64,000 bases of DNA from Comamonas sp. SCN 67-35 (lineage in GTDB: Bacteria > Pseudomonadota > Gammaproteobacteria > Burkholderiales > Burkholderiaceae_C), in NCBI GenBank assembly GCA_001725255.1, contig MEFV01000008.1, forward strand, positions 248,001-312,000, read 5' to 3'. Below are positions 1 through 7,553 of the stretch, piece by piece. The notes under the pieces were generated by a model, which made no database searches, was not told where the DNA came from, and saw only the letters and a list, made by a program, of their open reading frames with translations. Made by a program: the position numbers and the translations under genes. The stretch's first letter is position 1. The number at the start of each line of letters is the position of its first letter.

Positions 1-468
1 GCGCGCGTGCGCGGCGGCTGCGCGGCCAACCGCGCGGTCTTTCCCGCGCAGGTGCTTGACTGGCCGATTCCGCAGGCCGACCAGGCGCTGCTGCCGCTGC
101 TCAGCCGCCACGCGCAGGCGCTGCTGCAGGCGCGGCGCCCGCATGAGCCGGCGATCGCGGCGCAGGTGCGCCAGTGCGTGCTGCGCCGGCTGGGGCACGA
201 GGAGGTGCGGCTGGCGGACGTGGCGGGCGAACTGCACCTGTCCACGCGCACGCTGCAACGGCGCCTGGCGCAGGCGGGACTGGCCTTCCAGGCGCTGCTG
301 GACGGCACGCGCCACGAGCTTGCCCGCCACTACCTTGAAGGTTCCGAGCTGCCGATCGCGCGCATCGCCGCGCTGCTCGGCTACCAGGAGGTTCCGGCGT
401 TCCATCACGCGTTCAAGCACTGGCAGGGTGTGGGGCCGGGGCAGTACCGGGCGCAGGCGCGACGCTGA
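1..468 (+). CDS. AraC-family transcriptional regulator, C-terminal part
   Basis: The reading frame is open to base 1, so the 5' end lies outside the window and only about 155 C-terminal residues are visible. They hold a double helix-turn-helix DNA-binding domain of the AraC type. The first helix-turn-helix is around DVAGELHLSTRTLQRRL, and the second ends in the family signature ALLGYQEVPAFHHAFKHW. The preceding stretch resembles the end of the ligand-sensing domain seen in regulators with an arabinose-binding-type N-terminus. Target genes and ligand cannot be inferred from this fragment. The next gene starts 40 bases downstream but has no evident functional link. Confidence 0.85.
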   Translation, partial: ARVRGGCAANRAVFPAQVLDWPIPQADQALLPLLSRHAQALLQARRPHEPAIAAQVRQCVLRRLGHEEVRLADVAGELHLSTRTLQRRLAQAGLAFQALLDGTRHELARHYLEGSELPIARIAALLGYQEVPAFHHAFKHWQGVGPGQYRAQARR

Positions 469-508
469 AAGCCCTCAAGTTTTGCGCCAGGCTGCCGATG
501 AGCCGGGC

Positions 509-811
509 ATGTCCTCTCTCGCCGCCATCGCGCAAACCGGTCTGCAGGCCGCGCAACTGCGCATGGACGTGAGCGCGCACAACATCGCCAACATGAACAC
601 GCCGGGCTTCACGCCGCAGCGCGTGCGCGAGCAGGCGCTGGCGCCGCGCGCGGGCGTGAGCGCGCAGGTGGTGCGCGCCGACCATCCCGGCGTGGCGCTG
701 GAGCGTGAGGCGGTCGAGCAGATCGCCGCCAGCCTCGCCTACAAGGCCAATGTCTTCGTGCTGCGCATGGCTCAGGCCACGACCGGCACGCTGCTGGACA
801 TCCTGGCCTGA
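509..811 (+). CDS. orphan mini flagellar basal-body rod-like protein
   Basis: This 100-residue protein has the N-terminal signature of flagellar rod/hook proteins (SAHNIANMNTPGFTPQR, near residues 23-39) and the matching C-terminal helix (AYKANVFVLRMAQATTGTLLDI). FlgB, FlgC and FlgG share both ends and polymerise through them in the rod. Here the central domain is almost absent, and no other flagellar gene lies in the window. The ATG at 509 places the conserved helix close to the N-terminus, as in FlgC. The last 40 bases overlap the convergent membrane-protein gene. It may be a remnant, a minor rod-like subunit or a repurposed protein. The family is clear; the function is not. Confidence 0.7.
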   Translation: MSSLAAIAQTGLQAAQLRMDVSAHNIANMNTPGFTPQRVREQALAPRAGVSAQVVRADHPGVALEREAVEQIAASLAYKANVFVLRMAQATTGTLLDILA

Positions 812-1029
812 GCCCGCCGCGCGAGCGCGCGCGCCCAGGCTTTTTCGTGAAAGAAGAAAGCCAGCGCCTGCACGCTGGGCTCCAGCAGACTCAGCGTGAG
901 CGAGGCCCAGAGATTGCCCGTCACCAGGTAGGCGACGATCGCGGCCACGCAGACGTGGATCACGTAGTAGGTGGCGGTTTTCATCAGGGTCGGCAGGTTG
1001 TCGTGGGCGATGTGGCGCAGGCGGGACAT
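772..1029 (-). CDS. DUF2061 small membrane protein
   Basis: This 85-residue protein has two hydrophobic segments (about residues 15-36 and 38-58) and the DUF2061 pattern: an N-terminal amphipathic helix, TATYYVIHVCVAAIVAYLVTG, then FFFHEKAWAR. DUF2061 proteins are inner-membrane proteins without a settled role. I chose the ATG at 1029 rather than the in-frame ATG at 1044 because GGAGGA lies 7 bases before it. A sigma70-like promoter (TTGGCC, 18-base spacer, TATCAT on the minus strand) with a Fur box over its -10 lies immediately upstream, so iron-responsive expression is likely. The 3' end overlaps the convergent flagellar-like gene by 40 bases. Confidence 0.75.
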   Translation of the reverse strand: MSRLRHIAHDNLPTLMKTATYYVIHVCVAAIVAYLVTGNLWASLTLSLLEPSVQALAFFFHEKAWARALARRAQARMSSSVPVVA

Positions 1030-1053
1030 GGCGTCTTCCTCCATTGGATGCGT

Positions 1054-1073
1054 AAATGATAATCGTTCTCATT
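1054..1073 (-). promoter_or_regulatory. Fur box over the DUF2061 promoter
   Basis: The 7-1-7 core TGATAAT-C-GTTCTCA at 1057-1071 matches the consensus TGATAATnATTATCA at 12 of 14 symmetric positions, and it is extended by AAA and TT at the flanks. It covers the minus-strand -10 element TATCAT (1056-1061), whose -35 TTGGCC lies 18 bases upstream. Fur binding here would block transcription when iron is plentiful. The divergent SPFH gene starts about 120 bases away with its own -10, so it need not be affected. Confidence 0.65.
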
Positions 1074-1130
1074 GTGTTTGGCCAATGGATTTTCGCTACG
1101 GCGGTCATAGCCGGCACCGATGCACGTCGC

Positions 1131-1136
1131 TATGAT
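1131..1136 (+). promoter_or_regulatory. -10 element of the SPFH gene promoter
   Basis: TATGAT matches the sigma70 -10 consensus at five of six positions. Transcription would start near 1143, leaving a leader of about 35 bases before the ATG at 1178. The -35 region is poor, so this promoter may need an activator or be weak. Confidence 0.4.
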
Positions 1137-1177
1137 GGCCCTCCGCCGGTTCTGTCCCCGGACGCTGGAGCACCACC

Positions 1178-2221
1178 ATGGCCCTGATGGATTTCCTCAA
1201 GAAACAGTTCATCGACGTCCTGCAATGGACCGAGGACGGCGATGGCACGCTGGCGTGGCGCTACCCCATGCGCGACATGGAAATCCAGAACGGCGGCCAG
1301 CTCGTGGTGCGCGAGTCGCAGATGGCAATGTTCGTCAACGAAGGCCAGGTGGCCGACGTGTTCGGCGCGGGCACGCACAAGCTGGTCACGCAGAACCTGC
1401 CACTGCTCACCAACCTGAAGCACTGGGACAAGCTGTTCGAGTCGCCGTTCAAGAGCGACGTGTACTTCTTCAGCACGCGCCAGCAGCTCGACCAGAAGTG
1501 GGGCACGCCCCAGCCCATCACCATCCGCGACGCGGAATTCGGCGCGGTGCGCCTGCGCGCCTTCGGCAACTACGCCTGGCGCATCGTGGACCCACGCCTC
1601 TTCTACACCGAGGTCTCGGGTACGCGCGAGAGCTACCTGGTGGGCGATATCGAAGGGCAGCTGCGCGGCCTGGTGCTGCAGAACATCAGCAACGCGATCG
1701 CCGCCAGCGGCGTGGCCTTCCTCGACCTGGCGGCGAACCAGACCATGTTCGCCGCCGCGCTGGCCAAACAGCTTGAACCGGAATTCGCCAAACTGGGCCT
1801 GAAGGTCGAACAGGTGACGGTGCAGAACCTGTCGCTGCCCGAAGACCTGCAGAAGGTGCTCGACCAGAAGATCGGCATGGGCATGGTCGGCGGCGACATG
1901 GGCAAGTTCATGCAGTACCAGACCGCGCAGGCGATTCCCGAGATGGCCAAGGGCGTGGGCGCCGGGGGCGACGGCGGGGGACTCGCGGGCGCCGGCCTGG
2001 GTATGGGCGCGGGCGTGGCCATGGGGCAGATCCTGGCGCAGAACATGCAATCGGCCCTGCAGCCCGGCGCCGCGCCTGCGGCGGCCGCAGCCGAGGCGGG
2101 CGTCAAGCCCGAGGACGTGATGGCGCTGCTGGAAAAACTCGGCGAGCTCAAGACCAAGGGTATCCTGACCGAGGAAGAGTTCAGCGCCAAGAAGGCCGAG
2201 CTGCTCAAGAAGCTCGTTTAG
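1178..2221 (+). CDS. SPFH-domain protein with C-terminal SHOCT motif
   Basis: This 347-residue protein is of the 'virion core protein/YdjL' SPFH type. Residues about 25-240 form the SPFH (band-7-like) domain. A Gly/Ala-rich linker (about 255-310) follows, and the last 35 residues form a SHOCT tail (ALLEKLGELKTKGILTEEEF). SPFH proteins build membrane-associated oligomeric scaffolds, and SHOCT tails mediate oligomerisation. It has no signal peptide or clear membrane helix, so it is probably cytoplasmic at the membrane face. It heads a same-strand series with the DUF4178 and DUF350 genes. A copy of the dispersed hairpin repeat fills most of the 65-base gap after it. Confidence 0.85.
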   Translation: MALMDFLKKQFIDVLQWTEDGDGTLAWRYPMRDMEIQNGGQLVVRESQMAMFVNEGQVADVFGAGTHKLVTQNLPLLTNLKHWDKLFESPFKSDVYFFSTRQQLDQKWGTPQPITIRDAEFGAVRLRAFGNYAWRIVDPRLFYTEVSGTRESYLVGDIEGQLRGLVLQNISNAIAASGVAFLDLAANQTMFAAALAKQLEPEFAKLGLKVEQVTVQNLSLPEDLQKVLDQKIGMGMVGGDMGKFMQYQTAQAIPEMAKGVGAGGDGGGLAGAGLGMGAGVAMGQILAQNMQSALQPGAAPAAAAAEAGVKPEDVMALLEKLGELKTKGILTEEEFSAKKAELLKKLV

Positions 2222-2223
2222 CT

Positions 2224-2276
2224 TTTGTTTTGAGAGCTGTCAGCGCTTGTGCAGCAAGCGCTGGGGGCCGATAACA
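2224..2276 (-). repeat. dispersed Comamonadaceae-type hairpin repeat, copy 1
   Basis: The best-preserved copy in the window. It reads ..GAGAGCTGTCAGCGCTTG, a 5-base loop, then CAAGCGCTG.. with a perfect 9-bp stem (2241-2249 with 2255-2263), followed by the GGGGGCCGATAA end. It lies between the SPFH and DUF4178 genes. In mRNA the hairpin could separate or stabilise the two transcripts. The orientation is opposite to the copies that read TTCAAG...AGCTAT on the plus strand. Confidence 0.75.
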
Positions 2277-2286
2277 CCTATAAAGC

Positions 2287-3777
2287 ATGGCCACGGGCCC
2301 CACGCAACGCCAGTACAGCGCGCCCTGCCCCGGCTGCGGCGCGCCGGTGGCGTTTCGCAGCGCCCAGTCCACGCACGCGGTCTGCGCCTATTGCCACAGC
2401 ACCGTGGCGCGCAGCGGCGACGTGCTCTCGCGCGTGGGCCGCATGGCCGAGCTGTTCGAGGACCACAGCCCGCTGCAGCTCTTTGCCACGGGCACGTGGG
2501 AGGGCGTGAGCTTCACGCTGATCGGGCGCCTGCAGTTTCGCGGCGAGGAAGGCGGCTGGACCGAGTGGAACGCCTGGCTCGACGATGGCCGCGGCGCCAC
2601 GCTGGGCGAGGACAACGGCGCCTATGTCTTCACCCGGGCGCTCGAGCTCGCGGGCGAGGCGCTGCCGCCCGCGGACCGGCTGCCGCTGGGCGCGCGCGTC
2701 ACGCTCGCGGGCCGGGCCTGGAGCGTGGCCGCGCACCTGCAGGCGCATCTGGCGGCGGCCGAGGGCGAGCTGCCCAAGCTGCCGCCGCTGGGCCAGCCCT
2801 TCACCGTGGTGGAGCTGCGCAGCGACGACGGCCAGGTGCTCTCCATCGACTACGGCGCCCAGGAGCCGCGGGCCGAGATCGGCCGCTCCGTGCAGCTCGA
2901 AGACCTGCAGCTCAAGGGCCTGAGGGACGAGTCGGTCAAGCACGAGCATGGGCGCCAGTTCGACTGCCCGCACTGCGGCGCGCCAGTAGCGGTGCAGCTT
3001 GAAACCAGCAAGAGCGTCACCTGCGGCTCGTGTCACAGCCTGATCGACCTCACGCGCGGCATCGGCGCCGAGCTCGTGAGCGCGACGCAGGACGAGCCGG
3101 TGCGCCCGCTGATCGCGCTGGGCAGCATCGGCACCTTCGAGGGCGTGCCCTGGCAGGTGGTGGGCTTTCAGCACCGCATGGGGCAGGAGCCGGGCGACGA
3201 CGAGCAGTTCGGCTGGGAAGAGTACCTGCTCTACAACCAGAAAAAGGGCTTCACCTTCCTCGTCGACGCGAGCGACGGCTGGAGCCTGGTGCGCCCCGCG
3301 ACGGGCGCGCCCGCAGTCTCGGGGCCGGGCGGCCTGAATGCGCGCTACCTGGGCGTGAACTACACGCGCACTAGCAGCTACAGTGCCGAAACCACCTACG
3401 TGGCCGGCGAGTTCTACTGGCCCGTGGTGCGCGGGCAGCGCACCGAGAACGCCGATTACGCGGCCGGCACCGGCAAGGGGCTGCTGTCGATGGAAAGGGG
3501 CGGCAGCGAGGTGACGTGGTCCTATGGCAGCCGCATGGCCAGCCTGACGGTGGCGCAGGCGCTGGGCCGCGAGGCCGACGCCGAACGCTTCAAGCGCGAC
3601 GAAGTCGGGCCCTTCGTCGCCGCCAGGGGCGTGGGCTGCGGCACCATCGCGCTCATCGTCATCGTGCTCATCATCGTGCTGTTCCTGCTCGGCACCTGCT
3701 CCTCGGGCTCGGGCGGCTACAACCGCACCAGCGGCGGCTCATTCGGCGGCGCTTCCAGCGGCGGTTTTCACAAATAG
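2287..3777 (+). CDS. DUF4178 protein with two zinc ribbons and a C-terminal membrane anchor
   Basis: This 496-residue protein contains two treble-clef zinc ribbons: CPGCGAPV with CAYC (residues 14-36), and CPHCGAPV with CGSC (about 228-249). Each is followed by a DUF4178 beta-rich module, so the protein looks like an internal duplication. A strong transmembrane segment (about 455-472, IALIVIVLIIVLFLLG) precedes a Gly/Ser-rich tail with repeated SGG motifs. The topology is therefore a large cytoplasmic part anchored at the C-terminus. DUF4178 genes are known to me beside DUF350 and membrane aminopropyltransferase genes, as here. The biochemical role is unknown. No clear Shine-Dalgarno precedes the ATG. 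Confidence 0.85.
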   Translation: MATGPTQRQYSAPCPGCGAPVAFRSAQSTHAVCAYCHSTVARSGDVLSRVGRMAELFEDHSPLQLFATGTWEGVSFTLIGRLQFRGEEGGWTEWNAWLDDGRGATLGEDNGAYVFTRALELAGEALPPADRLPLGARVTLAGRAWSVAAHLQAHLAAAEGELPKLPPLGQPFTVVELRSDDGQVLSIDYGAQEPRAEIGRSVQLEDLQLKGLRDESVKHEHGRQFDCPHCGAPVAVQLETSKSVTCGSCHSLIDLTRGIGAELVSATQDEPVRPLIALGSIGTFEGVPWQVVGFQHRMGQEPGDDEQFGWEEYLLYNQKKGFTFLVDASDGWSLVRPATGAPAVSGPGGLNARYLGVNYTRTSSYSAETTYVAGEFYWPVVRGQRTENADYAAGTGKGLLSMERGGSEVTWSYGSRMASLTVAQALGREADAERFKRDEVGPFVAARGVGCGTIALIVIVLIIVLFLLGTCSSGSGGYNRTSGGSFGGASSGGFHK

Positions 3778-3798
3778 CGATTTCCAAGGAGATTCATC

Positions 3799-4017
3799 AT
3801 GGACATGCAATGGCTCAAACCGGCGGCCTTCTTCGGCTCCATCGCCTACGCCGTCATCGGTGTCGTCGTCTTCTGGGTGTGCTTCATCATCGTCGACAAG
3901 ATCACGCCCTACGACCTCTGGGGCGAGATCGTCGAGAAGCAGAACCGCGCGCTCGCGCTGGTGGTGGCGGCGATGTGCCTGGGCATCAGCATCATCGTGG
4001 CGGCGGCGATTCATTGA
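3799..4017 (+). CDS. DUF350 small membrane protein
   Basis: This 72-residue protein has two transmembrane helices (about 8-33 and 47-70) joined by a short charged loop (DKITPYDLWGEIVEKQN). That pattern is typical of DUF350/YjfL half-units, which usually occur as tandem pairs. AAGGAG lies 7 bases before the ATG. It follows the DUF4178 gene by 21 bases and is surely co-transcribed with it. In related genomes DUF350 proteins neighbour SPFH, DUF4178, PspA-like or aminopropyltransferase genes, which suggests a role in envelope maintenance. No enzymatic activity is known. The restriction-modification genes begin 65 bases downstream. Confidence 0.85.
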   Translation: MDMQWLKPAAFFGSIAYAVIGVVVFWVCFIIVDKITPYDLWGEIVEKQNRALALVVAAMCLGISIIVAAAIH

Positions 4018-4082
4018 CAGGCGCCGGGGCGCGGGCCGGGGCGGGGCCTGCACCACAATAGCAGGCTCATTCAGAACACGAC

Positions 4083-5705
4083 ATGCCCACGCTAGCCTGG
4101 CTCAACCGCACCGCCGCCTTCACCACCGCCGCCCAGGTGCCCTACCGCCTGCTGCAAACCGTCTCCCGCCACGGCGACGCCGTCGCGAGTACCGACAACC
4201 TGCTGATCCAGGGCGACAACCTCGCGGCCCTCAAGGCCCTGCTGCCGTTCTACCGCGGCCGGGTGAAATGCATCTTCATCGACCCGCCCTACAACACGCA
4301 AAGCGCGTTCGAGCATTACGACGACAAGCTGGAGCACAGCCAGTGGCTCTCCATGATGCTGCCGCGCCTGCAGCTGCTGCGTGAGCTGCTGAGCGAGGAT
4401 GGATCGATCTGGGTCACCATCGACGACCACGAGGGGCATTACCTCAAGGTGTTGATGGATGAGGTGTTTGGGCGGGGGAATTTTGTAGATACCGTCATTT
4501 GGCAAAAAGCCGATTCCCCTCGCAATTCGGCGAGACAGTTTTCGTCCGACCATGATTACATGCTGGTCTACAGCAAGGCACCGGACTGGATTCCCATCAA
4601 ACTCGCAAGAACTGAAGAGTCAAATTCCATCTATTCCAACCCTGATAACGACGATCGTGGGCCTTGGCTTCCGGGTGACCCGTATGCAAATAAGCCGTAC
4701 TCGCGAGGGCTCTATACAGTCACTGGCCCGACTGGGCGGATGTTCCAGCCACCACCTGGGAGGTTTTGGCGCGTTTCCGAGGATCGGCTGAGAGAGCTGG
4801 ACGCGAACGGACGAATTTGGTGGGGGCCAACAGGCGATGCGCGGCCTAGCATCAAGCGGTATCTGTCCGAGGTTGGGGACTTGGTTCCTCGTACGTTCTG
4901 GTCAAAAGATGCTGTTGGCAGTAACCGAACGTCGAAGAATGAAATGCGTGCGTTGTTCCCGGATGCGGCGTCATTCACGACACCAAAACCTGAAGCGTTA
5001 CTAAAGCGAGTGCTAGACATCGCCACCCACCCCGGCGACCTCGTCCTCGACAGCTTTCTCGGCTCGGGCACCACGGCCGCCGTCGCGCACAAGTTGGGCC
5101 GGCGCTGGATCGGCATCGAAATGGGCGAGCACGCCGCCACGCATTGCCTGCCACGCCTGCTGAAAGTCATCGAAGGCGAGCCAGGCGGCATCAGCCAGGC
5201 CGTGGGCTGGCAGGGTGGCGGCGGCTTTCGCTTCTGCACCCTGGGCGCGCCCATCTTCGATGCCAGCGGCGCCATCCACCCCGAGGTGCGCTTCGCCACG
5301 CTCGCGGCCTTCGTCTGGCAGCAGGAGACGGGTGGCGCTTACGACCCCGCCCAGGGGCGGTTGGGGACGCCGTGGTTGGGAACAAACTCCGTTTTTGAGA
5401 GCTGTCCACGCTTGACAGATGAGCGTGAGACGCAGATTTCGCCTGAAACCACGCCAGAGCCCGTGCTGCAAAGCCGCACCGCCTACTACCTGCTGTTCAA
5501 CGGCATCCTGGGCGACAAGCGCCCCGCCAGCGGCAACGTGCTCACGCGTGCCGTGCTTGAAGCCCTGCTGGCGCTGCACGCCAGCACGCCTCATCCCGAG
5601 GCGCCGCTGGTGGTCTACGGCGAGGCCAACCGGCTCGGCCCCGAGACGCTGGCGCGCGCGCGGGTCACGTTCAGGCACATTCCCTACGACGTGAAGGCGA
5701 GGTAG
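4083..5705 (+). CDS. mod: type III restriction-modification DNA methyltransferase (Mod)
   Basis: This 540-residue adenine-N6 methyltransferase has beta-class motif order: catalytic DPPY (IFIDPPYNTQS, about residues 62-72), then the AdoMet-binding motif (LVLDSFLGSGTTAAV, about 321-335). In type III systems Mod sets the recognition sequence and also methylates it. The DNA-recognition region between these motifs (bases about 4465-5020) is visibly poorer in GC than the flanks, as expected for an exchanged specificity cassette. The C-terminal part carries an in-frame copy of the dispersed repeat (residues about 436-455). The length is at the short end for Mod. The ATPase and Res genes follow on the same strand. 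Confidence 0.88.
   Translation: MPTLAWLNRTAAFTTAAQVPYRLLQTVSRHGDAVASTDNLLIQGDNLAALKALLPFYRGRVKCIFIDPPYNTQSAFEHYDDKLEHSQWLSMMLPRLQLLRELLSEDGSIWVTIDDHEGHYLKVLMDEVFGRGNFVDTVIWQKADSPRNSARQFSSDHDYMLVYSKAPDWIPIKLARTEESNSIYSNPDNDDRGPWLPGDPYANKPYSRGLYTVTGPTGRMFQPPPGRFWRVSEDRLRELDANGRIWWGPTGDARPSIKRYLSEVGDLVPRTFWSKDAVGSNRTSKNEMRALFPDAASFTTPKPEALLKRVLDIATHPGDLVLDSFLGSGTTAAVAHKLGRRWIGIEMGEHAATHCLPRLLKVIEGEPGGISQAVGWQGGGGFRFCTLGAPIFDASGAIHPEVRFATLAAFVWQQETGGAYDPAQGRLGTPWLGTNSVFESCPRLTDERETQISPETTPEPVLQSRTAYYLLFNGILGDKRPASGNVLTRAVLEALLALHASTPHPEAPLVVYGEANRLGPETLARARVTFRHIPYDVKAR
4465..5020 (+). other. target-recognition region of mod with atypical composition
   Basis: Base composition falls abruptly just after LMDEVFGRG and recovers at the AdoMet-binding motif. 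A/T-rich codons (AAT, ATT, TCA, AAA) replace the C/G-ending codons used on both sides. Type III Mod specificity domains are known to be swapped between alleles by recombination, and this segment is placed exactly where such a cassette sits. Confidence 0.6.
5391..5447 (-). repeat. dispersed hairpin repeat inside mod, copy 2
   Basis: It reads GTTTTTGAGAGCTGTCCACG...GAGCGTGAGACGCAGATTTCGCCTGAA and aligns end to end with the repeat consensus. It is translated in frame as part of Mod (SVFESCPRLTDERETQIS). A 6-bp stem (CACGCT with AGCGTG) is kept although the bases differ from copy 1. Confidence 0.6.
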
Positions 5706-5710
5706 GCGCG

Positions 5711-7444
5711 ATGGTTGAAATCACCGGAGATTTTCTGGACGATCTGCGGCGCATGCCCACCGAGACGGAGTGGCTGGAGTTCAAGCGCGCCGAACACTCG
5801 TTCAGTTTCGAGCAGATGGCGCAGTACGTGTCGGCCCTGGCCAACGAGGCCAATCTGGCCCGGCGCGAAGAGGGCTGGCTGGTGATGGGCATAGACGACA
5901 AGATCAACCGGGCCAGCGGCTTGCGTGCGGCCACGGGCACCGAGTTTGCGCAAGCCATGCAGGAGGTCAACCGCGTCAAGGAATCGATTGCGGCGCAGAC
6001 TTCACCGCCCGTGGTGCTGCGGGCGCCTGACGTGCTGCACGTGCCTGGTGCCCAGGGCGCACCCGCCCGGGTGCTGCTGTGGCGCATACCGGCCGCGCCC
6101 CGGGGCGTGCCGGTGGCCTGCAAGGGGCACTACTGGGGACGCGCGGGGGAAAAGCTGGGGGCGCTGGCGCTGCACAAACTCGATGCGCTGCGTGCGCAGT
6201 CAGCGTTGCACGACTGGTCGGCCACCGTGGTGACCAACGACTGGATGCTGCTGTCTGCTCCCGCCATCGCCCGGGCGCGCGAGCTGTATGCGCGTCGATA
6301 CGCGCCCAAGCCGGACATCGTGGCGCAGATGCGGGCGCAGACGGATACGGCGTTTGTGCATGGCCTGCGGCTGGCTGTGGGCGGCGGCCTGACGCGGGCG
6401 GCGCTGGTGCTGCTGGGCAATCCCCAGGCCACGCATCTGCTGGGCGGGCCGACGCCACGCATCAGCTGGCAGCTGGTCGATCACCGGGGCGAGCATGTGA
6501 CGCACCAGCATTTCGAGCTGCCCCTGGTTCTGGCCATCGACGCGCTGATTGCCCGCATCCGCATCATCGACGTCAACCTGCTGCCGCCGCGTGAGGTGGC
6601 GCCGCTGAACCTGCCCAATTACGACGACTGGGTGCTGCGCGAAGCCTTGCACAACTGCGTGGCTCACCAGGACTACACGCAGGGCGGGCGCATCCTGGTG
6701 ACCGAGAGCCCGGACACCCTGCGGTTTTTCAACTACGGGGAGTTTCTGCCCGGTTCGGTGGACAAGGTGTTGCATGCCCCGCAGCCCGAGCAGCGTTACC
6801 GCAATGCCTGTCTGGCCAATGCCATGGTGGAACTGGACTTGATGGAGACGATCAACAGCGGCGTCAAGGGCATGTTCCGCAAGCAGCGCGAGCGCTTTTT
6901 CCCGTTACCCGACTACGCCATCGAGAGTCAACCCGCATCGGTCGGCGTCACCCTTCATGGCCGCACGCTGGATGAGCGCTATGTGGGTGCGTTGATGGCG
7001 CGCACCGATCTGAGCCTGGACGAGGCGGTGCTGCTCGATCAAATCCAAAAGGGCCACCCGTTGGCTGCCAGCCAGTCGCAGCGCTTGCGTGCCAGAGGTC
7101 TGGTGGAGGGGCGCAGCCCCAGGCTGCGAATATCGGCCCAGGTGGCCGTGGCGATGGGGGCGGAGGTGGCGTACATCAATCAGGTCGGCCCCGTGGCACA
7201 GGATTACCAGGATGCGGTGTCCCGTTTGCTGGCCTTGGCGCCCCAGCCCCGGGCCAAGATCGACGATCTGCTGCTGCCCAAGTTGATGATGTGGTTTCCT
7301 GATGCGGCACGGCGCAAGAAGTACATCAAGGATCTGCTCTGGAACATGGCGCAGCAGGGGACGATTCGCAACATCGGCAAGCCAACCCGGGGTGCGATCT
7401 GGGCGTTGGCCTCAGCCAATGAGCAGCCAATGAGCAGCCAATGA
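5711..7444 (+). CDS. Schlafen/AlbA_2-type ATP-binding protein within a type III R-M operon
   Basis: This 577-residue protein starts with an AlbA_2 (Schlafen-type) domain (residues about 15-130; EWLEFKRAEHSFSFEQMAQYVSALAN and GWLVMGIDD). It continues with an ATPase region carrying the divergent GHKL-like motif LREALHNCVAHQDYT (near residue 309) and ends in a winged-helix-like tail. Proteins of this architecture occur in defence loci and are often annotated as ATP-binding or transcriptional regulators. It starts 5 bases after mod and precedes res, so it is an integral third gene of the system, perhaps modulating restriction. Its last codons and stop lie inside a tandem array of 11-bp units, so copy-number change would alter the C-terminus. 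Confidence 0.8.
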   Translation: MVEITGDFLDDLRRMPTETEWLEFKRAEHSFSFEQMAQYVSALANEANLARREEGWLVMGIDDKINRASGLRAATGTEFAQAMQEVNRVKESIAAQTSPPVVLRAPDVLHVPGAQGAPARVLLWRIPAAPRGVPVACKGHYWGRAGEKLGALALHKLDALRAQSALHDWSATVVTNDWMLLSAPAIARARELYARRYAPKPDIVAQMRAQTDTAFVHGLRLAVGGGLTRAALVLLGNPQATHLLGGPTPRISWQLVDHRGEHVTHQHFELPLVLAIDALIARIRIIDVNLLPPREVAPLNLPNYDDWVLREALHNCVAHQDYTQGGRILVTESPDTLRFFNYGEFLPGSVDKVLHAPQPEQRYRNACLANAMVELDLMETINSGVKGMFRKQRERFFPLPDYAIESQPASVGVTLHGRTLDERYVGALMARTDLSLDEAVLLDQIQKGHPLAASQSQRLRARGLVEGRSPRLRISAQVAVAMGAEVAYINQVGPVAQDYQDAVSRLLALAPQPRAKIDDLLLPKLMMWFPDAARRKKYIKDLLWNMAQQGTIRNIGKPTRGAIWALASANEQPMSSQ

Positions 7445-7463
7445 GCAGCCAATGAGCAGCCAA
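7415..7463 (+). repeat. tandem 11-bp repeat (4.5 copies of GCCAATGAGCA)
   Basis: Four perfect units at 7415-7425, 7426-7436, 7437-7447 and 7448-7458 are followed by a partial GCCAA. The stop codon of the ATP-binding protein lies in the third unit. Because 11 is not a multiple of 3, slipped-strand gain or loss shifts the frame. Each unit contains ATGA, so all but the last unit encode a four-codon mini-ORF (M-S-S-Q-stop). The last ATG opens a 23-codon frame ending before res. Confidence 0.9.
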
Positions 7464-7553
7464 ACACGTGAATTGATTCATTATTTATCAACAACTTGCA
7501 TTGGCTTTTGGGGTTTTTGCTAGCCAATGCCGCAGCGACCCAATGGATGAGTC
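7464..7553 (+). promoter_or_regulatory. AT-rich spacer before res
   Basis: After the tandem repeat comes an unusually AT-rich stretch (for example GAATTGATTCATTATTTATC) that differs from everything around it. It contains no convincing gene. It may hold a separate promoter for res or be residual DNA from assembly of the system. No clear -35/-10 pair with correct spacing was found. Confidence 0.4.

Noticed and set aside
56..811. A 251-residue reading of the flagellar-like gene
   Set aside because: The upstream 150 residues overlap the AraC gene in another frame and are Arg/Cys-rich nonsense. The conserved rod motif begins just after the ATG at 509.
7415..7463. CRISPR-like array
   Set aside because: The units are 11 bp with no spacers and no cas genes nearby. 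It is a simple tandem repeat.
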